Assembly (NCBI GenBank): GCA_954871525.1
Contig: OX940871.1
Span: 620,001-684,000 of the forward strand
Length of the DNA: 64,000 nucleotides
From: Parietaria judaica
Taxonomy: Eukaryota; Streptophyta; Magnoliopsida; Rosales; Urticaceae
Reading direction: 5' to 3'
Position numbers and translations under genes: made by a program
The notes under the pieces: model-generated
The model's input: the letters and a program-made list of their open reading frames with translations, nothing else
Database searches by the model: none
What the model was told of the DNA's origin: nothing
In this document: one piece after another, positions 57,560 to 64,000 of the stretch
Layout of the letters: each line of letters opens with the position of its first letter
Numbering within the stretch: the first letter of the stretch is position 1

Positions 57560-59398
57560 CAATCTTTGTTTTTTGTTTTTATAATTATCTTATATTCTTT
57601 TAGAATGTTTATAATTATATTTCCCTCAAATAATACGACAATTATAAATGTCTTAAAAATGTATCTCCACTAAATTTTAATAAAACATGAGACTTTTTTT
57701 TTTTTTTTTTTTTATAGATCTTTTAGCTTAAAATAATATTATTTATGATATAATATAGTATACACCAAGGCAAGGATCAAGTTTTCCCATACCACGTTCC
57801 GTTGGTAATCAAAGTTTTTTTCTAACTTTTCACTATCCCTTTGCACTTTTTCTATGAAAAAACAATCGAATATCCAACTATTATTTTCTGAAATTATTTG
57901 TGAGTAAATCGTCGAAAATCGATAGACTTCTCTAGAAAATTAAAGAACATGTTTGAGGTATAAATTTTTCCTTTTAAGAGGATTATTTTTGTCCTTCACT
58001 CTCATGCGCCTCCCTCCTAATTCAGAATTTGAATATTTTAAGTTAAATTCAATTTTTGTTATATTTTTTACTTTGTAGTGATCACTATAAGTAAATTGAC
58101 GTGAGTTTGCTATGATCATTATCAAATTTGATGTTTTCCTCATGTTTTAAAACTATTGCGACAAAAATACCAATGTTTTCGGCTTTATATCGATATTTTG
58201 GATATTATATAAAAATTAAATATATATATACTTATAATTTTTTATATATCTTTTTCATTAATAACATATTAATCCGTCAATAAGTTTCGATTACGATAAG
58301 CTGAGAGTTTATATATTGTTCATAGATATACTCGTTACGAAATGATAATTTCACCGATAACCTCAACTAATTTATCAATATACACACGTATAAAGAAGAT
58401 TTATAAGCTCCTCCATAAGAATAAGATTAAAGAGAGAGCAGTTCCAACGGCTCACCATTTTGAAATTCGAAATTCGAACCTTTTTTATTTATTTTAATTC
58501 GAAGTTGTGGGTCCCGTTAAGCAGCGCCAACCGTTGAATTTTTTTGAGAAATTGATCAAAAGTTATTTCAGACCGTTGATATTCTTTAGTGATCATAATT
58601 CTCCACCACTCTCATGCTTTTTATCATGATCCACCTCGTACTCCACTGCCAATTACATATCGCCAGGTGTCCAATTGCAAGTAGCCTAATGAAGAAGAAG
58701 TTACTTGTGTCGTTTGGCCCAATTTATTGAATTATTTAAGATAAATTATAATGATATTGTAATTATTATTTTTTAAATATTTGTGATATATTATAATAAC
58801 ACAGTTTTTCTTATGAAAATTTTCTTTTTATGATATTGAATTTTTATTTGCTCGCACGAAGATATTGAAGTAAAGAGTTAAGACAAGTAATTGCCATCTA
58901 TTAATTATTTTTTTCCTTCAATTATTTTCTTAAATTTTAATTTCCTATTAGCGCTCATTTTTTTAAAATTTTTAGTTTATAATTTATATTATAACGACTC
59001 AATATTGTGAGACGTTTTGAAGAAAAAAAAGTGCTTAATGTGTCCATAAATGATTTGAACTTATAAGGCGTTAATTTATTCTCAAAAGCTTTTTGACGTC
59101 ATAAGAACTCGTTTAGGTAGAAATATATTTTATTAAAAAAAAAACGCGCGTGGTGGCGTGACATCACATTGGCGCGTAGAAAGCAAATTCGACAGTTCTG
59201 GTGGGACCCACTCTTCAGAATTCCCGCCCAATTAAAAAAAACGAAAAAAATAAAATATTTTGTAAAACAAATAAAAAAACGTTTCTATAAATCCGAGTTG
59301 TCTTCGTAACAGAAAAACCAACATTCAATTTCATCATCTTCTTCTTCTTCAGACTCCGAAACGGTTTTCTCCATTTCCAGATTTCCTTCTCTTCTCCC
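57560..59398. other. Intergenic region upstream of the KEN-motif gene
   Basis: AT-rich with no exon. The last 250 bp turn GC-richer and contain two E2F-like boxes (separate entry) and a pyrimidine-rich leader. Confidence 0.5.
59169..59228 (+). promoter_or_regulatory. Two E2F-like sites upstream of the KEN-motif gene
   Basis: TTGGCGCG (59169-59176) and TTCCCGCC (59221-59228) fit the plant E2F consensus TTSSCGSS and lie 170-230 bp upstream of the ATG. In plants such pairs mark S-phase or cell-cycle genes. Function is inferred from motif match only. Confidence 0.45.
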
Positions 59399-61272
59399 AT
59401 GGAGGATTCCTCGCAGAGCAATGATTCCGGTACGTCGTGGTCTTCGTTGTTCGTCCTCGGTTTCTCTGAATCTTCTTCGTGTAAGTGTGTTTGTTTGATT
59501 GATTTTTGTGATGATTGATTCAGGAAACTTGGGAAAGTCGAAGATTCAGCGGTATCCGCTCCGATCGGGGACGAAGCCGAGGGAGAAGCCGGCGAATGCT
59601 TCGGAATTCTCCAACTCCGCTGCTTCTTCCAAGAGGTATTTCGGTTTGTTCGAGTTTAGTTTGTGCGATTTGGCGTCGGAATTGTGAGATTTTGAGGAAA
59701 TTTGATGATCGATTCGGTTTTGACTAATCGGAGTTTATGATGAATATTCTGTTCTTGGATCATCAGTGATGGGATTCTCTTTTTAGCATTGTTTATTCCA
59801 GGGCGAGTTCGGAATTAGTTTTGCGATAATTTCGAAGTGATTTCGTCTTTTCGATACTGAATTCTGCAAGAAATATCCATGATTAGTAAATGAGAATTTC
59901 GCTTTCGTTTTTCAGGGTGAGAGCTGCGTCGAGCGTGAGCAAAAGCGTGAGTGTTCTCGATCTCTTTGGAAAGGAAAGGACTGCGACGAAGCCGCCTAGA
60001 AGGCTTTCCATTCCCGCCAAGACCACTCCAAGCTCGGTTCCGAAACCGGGAAGCAGCATCACTCCAATCTCGGAGGTCAGAGTGAAGAGGACGGCAAGTG
60101 CACAGAAGAAACTAGACACACCGGTTTCAGATGTCTCGAAATCAGGAACACGAAAGAGATTCAACGTGCTGTCTTCTTCCTCGTATTGGATTTCCCAGAT
60201 TAAGCTGTCCGAGGCTGTTGCTAAACACTCGATTTCGCTCGGGTTTTTCAAGCTTGCCCTCGAAGCAGGTTGCGAGGTAATCAAATTTTTGAAAATTAAA
60301 AGTTTAAATTATTTGTTCATGATTATATTTGTTGCATTTATAACCTTTGAATTTGCATATTCAGCCGCTTCAGAAAATGAAGGACGAGCTTTCATCCTAC
60401 GCACGCCGAAACAGCCTTGACGATTTACGAGACTCGGTGAAGGATTTATTCGAGAATTACAACATGTCATCAGAAACTCCACATGAGAAATTGCAGGTCT
60501 CTGAAACCATTTCTCAGGTCGCCCCAGAAGAAGAGAGTCGATCTTCTGATGATGAAGTTCAAAGCTCGGTTGATAACGTGAATACTGAGAAACCGAAACC
60601 AAAACCGAAAGCCGTTCCTGCTAAAGCCACACAGGTTTCGGGCTCAGCAAAGAAGAATGCTGATTCTAACCGAACCCGGGCTTCTATGACTAAGAACTCT
60701 GCCAATTCGAGGAATGTTTCAAACAACAAACCTCTGAAGAAACCCCAGAAGCCGAATAAGCAAGAGATTACCAAAGAAAAAAATTTGAAGAAGAAGAGTG
60801 AAAAGAAATCTGCTGGTGAAGAAGGCAAGTTTGTCACACTTGTTTAATTATTATACCTTTTGAGACTTTGATATATTCTCTTACTATATCTATATGCTGT
60901 CAATGCAGGTTCAGTAAGCCCTAGTGCTGATAGTGCTCTTCAAGAGAACAAAGAAAACATGGTAAGCAATGTGTAATGGTGTTAAGTATGATATCCCGGA
61001 ATCTCGAATTCCGGATCGTTTTCTGAAACCTAGAACTGGAATTCCGCTCATTTCGGTATTACTATTTAGACTGTCTGGATCAGATAAAAATAAAGATGGG
61101 AATTTGTATTTTTTTGAAAAAAATTAAAGATACAGAAACGGAATACCCGAAACTATGAACTGCTATATTTTAAATTTAAATATTCTCTCCTGAATGTGCA
61201 ATGTATTAACAATTTGTTGAATTAATCTTATAGGATGCAATCTCAATGGGCAATTTGAGTGAGGTGATGTGA
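59399..61272 (+). CDS. Plant-specific basic protein of unknown function with KEN motif (6 exons, 351 aa)
   Basis: Exons: 59399-59429, 59524-59635, 59916-60276, 60365-60824, 60909-60961, 61234-61272, total 1056 nt in frame. It starts MEDSSQSNDSG. Visible parts: an Arg/Lys/Ser/Pro-rich N-terminus with RYPLRSGTKPREKP and LDLFGKE; a more ordered core of about 50 residues (SSSYWISQIKLSEAVAKHS, then GFFKLALEAGCEPLQKMKDE), which I believe is conserved in a plant family; a low-complexity Lys/Pro-rich tail; and ENKENMDA near the end, a KEN-type APC/C degron. No membrane segment. Intron 4 starts GCAAGT (GC donor). Likely nuclear by composition. With the E2F-like boxes a cell-cycle role is possible. I do not know the family name. 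Confidence 0.82.
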
Positions 61273-62480
61273 CTTTTCTTGTTCTTCTTTGGGTTTGTCT
61301 TCAGTGTTTTTTAGTGAGGGCTTTTCCTATCCTATGTATAGTATAGATTACAAATATGGCAAGTGTGTTTAGTTTCTTGAAAAGAAAAAAAGAAGATTTG
61401 TTGAATACTTTTTTATTTTAGGCTTCTTTCATTTTGTGTGGTGTAAGTGTTTATATAGTTGCTCATATTGTAATACTCTTCTGAATGTTTGTTCATTGGT
61501 TTGGGATTTCTCTATCTTTTTTATTAGCTTTACTTTTTGTTACCAAAGTTTTTTATTTCTATTTTGATGCCAGTAATGCTAGAATTATAAGAATGTAAAT
61601 GACTACAGAGACCAAAATGTTGGTGTAGATTTGGACCGGCACTTTTGGTTCCGGGTTTATCCAAAAACTGAGAAATCTGGTTTCATATCTCTTAATTTTG
61701 GTAAATTATAACGGCTATTTAACCTCCGATTCAACTAGAATGTTTGTTCTGGATACTTTTCATGTTACTAAGAGCCACAGATTTATGCCTAACTTATAGT
61801 CCACGGCGTGTCGTTATGAAGTTATTTCGTGATATTCTCCGCATTTCGGAATCTAAAAAATCCAAAAACTCGAATCAAAGTTGCCCTCTTGTTAAGACCA
61901 AATCCAAAACCAATTTTCTCTTCCAAATTCCAGAATCTGAACCGAAGTAGTGGAAAATCCATATATAAATCTGGATTTTTGTTCATGCAAGAATGTGAGT
62001 ATACGTTTTATAGGAAAAAAATGTTTGATAAACCGGTTTAAGTAATCGTGTTTTTAACCCCTAAACCCGAAGTTCGGATCTACTTTTTCAAAATGGATGT
62101 GGTCTTTAAACTTGGTTTCCGGGGTTTTGTTTCACACCATAGTTTTGTAATTACAACAAAAAATACGAGCAGCATCTTCGAGTTATATCCTCGGTTTCTA
62201 AACGTGATATTGCATACCAAACAACTACAAGCTCTATTTATAAATTATACCCAAGCAAGTCCAAAACAATCCATGAGAGTCTGAAAACGACACTATTTTA
62301 CATACGCGTAATGAGAAGCGCGTCGCAAGTTCGCTACTAGTCGGTGGTGAAGACGAGACACAGAGCCTAGCATTCACGATATCAAGAAAAATACATTGAA
62401 ATACAAGATGAATGTTGATAAGTCTGACCAAATATTCTTAGAAAGCACAACAAACACGTCTTCAAGCAAACGAATGGCCC
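61273..62480. other. 3' UTRs and spacer between convergent genes
   Basis: The KEN-motif gene (+) and UBC2 (-) converge here. The first 150-250 bp is T-rich, like a 3' UTR. The rest is AT-rich with no exon; short frames at 61744-62284 show no family features. Confidence 0.5.
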
Positions 62481-63512
62481 TTAGTCGGCGGTCCAGCTCT
62501 GTTCAACGATTTCCCGGACTCTTCGGTTGTACTCGCGTTTTGCCTCGCTGAACATGCGAGCAGCTTCTGAATTTGCAGGGGAGTTCGGGTTGGGGTCACA
62601 TAGCAGCGACTGTGATTACGAAACGTTAATAAGGTAATATAAAAGAGAAATTGAAGGGTTCAAACTCGATTTCAGTCGAACGCTACGCAAGTCAAAACTC
62701 GCTTTAGCTTTTGAAACTCGGTGCGACCCCGGTTTCAGTCGAAATCTATGCGATTAAATAGATAACAACATCGTGAGAACAAAAACGGACAAAGTACCTG
62801 GATAGATGTAAGTATCGCCGCAACGTCGTAAATAGGACTCCACTGATTTTGTAGGATGTCCAAACAAATGCTTCCATCGGCATAAACTGAAGAAAAAAAA
62901 TTATATATTTTTTTATCAACTAATGGCGAAAAACAACAAGCGCATTAACGAAAAGACGGTTTTCTATCTTACTGTTGGGGTGAAACATTCGAGAAACAAA
63001 CCGAACGGTTGGTGGTTTGTTCGGATAATCCTCAGTAAACTGAAGAGTCAACTTGAACGTTCCTGCATAGCAGAAGAAGAAAAAAAAAAACCCTCTTAAC
63101 ACGCAGCAAACAGTGTCAATACTAAACAACAATAATCGACGCCAACCCGAAATGACGGTCATTGGTGATATTCAAATGAAATCTCCGCACAAAGTCAATA
63201 ATAAATCTATAAATTCATGTTCCGAAGCTTCGAGGAAATGGATTATCACCTCCATCCCAAGGAGTGTCATCAGGCCTGCAATCCAAACCCGAAAAAGCTT
63301 AGACAACCAACACAAAGAACGTAAATATAACAAAGCGGGGACAAAAGGAAAGCCGTTTTCTTGCGTCTCAGCGAAACCGAAACTCACCCAAATATGACAG
63401 CGTTCCACAACATGATGTTGTTATCGTGAGGCGCACCGCTGATTCCCGCCGGCGGGTCTTGCTGCAACCGCTTGAAGTCCCTCATCAGTCTCTTCCTCGC
63501 CGGAGTCGACAT
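62481..63512 (-). CDS. UBC2: Ubiquitin-conjugating enzyme E2, RAD6/UBC2 type (5 coding exons, 152 aa)
   Basis: E2 enzyme that takes ubiquitin from E1 and, with HUB1/2-type or RAD18-type E3 partners, monoubiquitinates histone H2B and acts in DNA-damage tolerance. Exons in reading order: 63388-63512, 63250-63275, 62973-63062, 62798-62886, 62481-62609, total 459 nt. The 152-residue length equals the Arabidopsis UBC1/UBC2 proteins. It starts [20 protein letters not shown], has [15 protein letters not shown], the HPN motif in RMFHPNIY, the active-site cysteine in [13 protein letters not shown], and ends [13 protein letters not shown]. The 26-bp second exon is unusually small but in phase. A 5' UTR intron (about 63527-63848, donor GTGAGT) precedes the ATG. 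All key residues are present. Confidence 0.97.
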
Positions 63513-63526
63513 TTCCGGAACCTACT

Positions 63527-63848
63527 AGTACGAACCCCGGAAACTACTCATCAATATATATCCACACACAAAACCCTGACACGAGCACTCAACTAAGCAA
63601 AAACTTGATCCGAATGCTTTGCAGTGAAGCATGATCACAAACTAATCAGTGGATCTTCACTCAAAATCGGACACAGAAATTCCAATTCAGCGATCAAAAG
63701 CTAGGGTTTTGAGCAGACAAGATCACCGAAACTCAAATTCACCACACCAATCATCGCCCAACTCAAAATCGACACAGATTCTGAACACAAACAAGCTTAA
63801 ACGAAAAGCAACGATCTTCAGAGACAAATCCGAGGAGAATTCACTCAC
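63527..63848 (-). other. 5' UTR intron of UBC2
   Basis: On minus, CTCCAG|GTGAGT near 63849 is a strong donor, and an AG acceptor lies within 20 nt of the ATG (TACTAG or TAGTAG). The stretch has no coding frame of its own; 5' UTR introns are common in this plant gene group. The acceptor position is uncertain by a few bases. Confidence 0.6.
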
Positions 63849-64000
63849 CTGGAGTGGAGTTCCGACAATCCTCTCCAAAATCGCGCGATGCAGAGTGAAA
63901 TCGATCAACAATCCGAAGAGCAGAGAGGGCGAGACCCTACGGTCCAATTGGGGTTCGATTCATGCAGATCAATCAACAATTTGTGCTCTTCTCGGATCAG

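Noticed and set aside
59883..60284. Antisense frame opposite exon 3 of the KEN-motif gene
   Set aside because: The sense exon has correct splice sites and phase with its neighbours; the antisense frame has neither.

Overview
The window is nuclear DNA from a dicot flowering plant. The evidence is short spliced exons in AT-rich DNA, plant-specific protein families (half-size ABCA transporters, an IQD protein, NRDE2, a plant BAP31-like protein), typical plant transposons (MULE, hAT and Emigrant-like MITEs, Ty1-copia elements) and a piece of chloroplast DNA inside an intron. The species cannot be fixed from the sequence alone.

Layout. 1-5.1 kb: intergenic DNA with a Mutator-type MITE that carries a nested solo LTR, and a hAT MITE. 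5.2-11.4 kb: first ABCA2-like transporter gene (+). 12-14.1 kb: MITEs, tandem repeats and a tRNA-Lys half. 14.6-16.1 kb: BAP31-like ER membrane protein gene (-) with an apparent frameshift near its end. 16.7-18.7 kb: 3' part of an NRDE2-like gene (+), N-terminally missing and interrupted. 20.3-23.9 kb: decayed Ty1-copia element (+). 26.1-32.5 kb and 33.0-39.7 kb: second and third ABCA2-like genes (+). 40.2-45.0 kb: IQD31-like calmodulin-binding protein gene (-), whose large intron holds a hAT element and a plastid ndhK fragment. 46-51 kb: gene-poor DNA with a diverged LTR copy. 51.5-56.4 kb: a very young Ty1-copia element (-) with a 560-bp inverted gag segment and a hAT element nested in one LTR. 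56.7-57.6 kb: a MULE with long terminal inverted repeats. 59.4-61.3 kb: a basic plant protein of unknown function with a KEN motif (+). 62.5-63.5 kb: an intact RAD6-type ubiquitin-conjugating enzyme gene, UBC2 (-).

The three ABCA genes share one 16-exon structure. Of the 16 exons, 12 have identical length in all three copies, and spliced products of 975, 959 and 932 residues stay open, so all three look functional. They are tandem duplicates, but the BAP31 and NRDE2 genes and a copia element lie between the first and second. The other genes have no evident pathway link and are ordinary single plant loci.

I found no new multi-gene system. The most unusual features are the nested transposon structures, datable from perfect target-site duplications: a solo LTR in a MULE MITE, a hAT in a copia LTR, and a copia element with an inverted gag. 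Others are the hAT and plastid insertions in one IQD intron, and the GC-AG introns.
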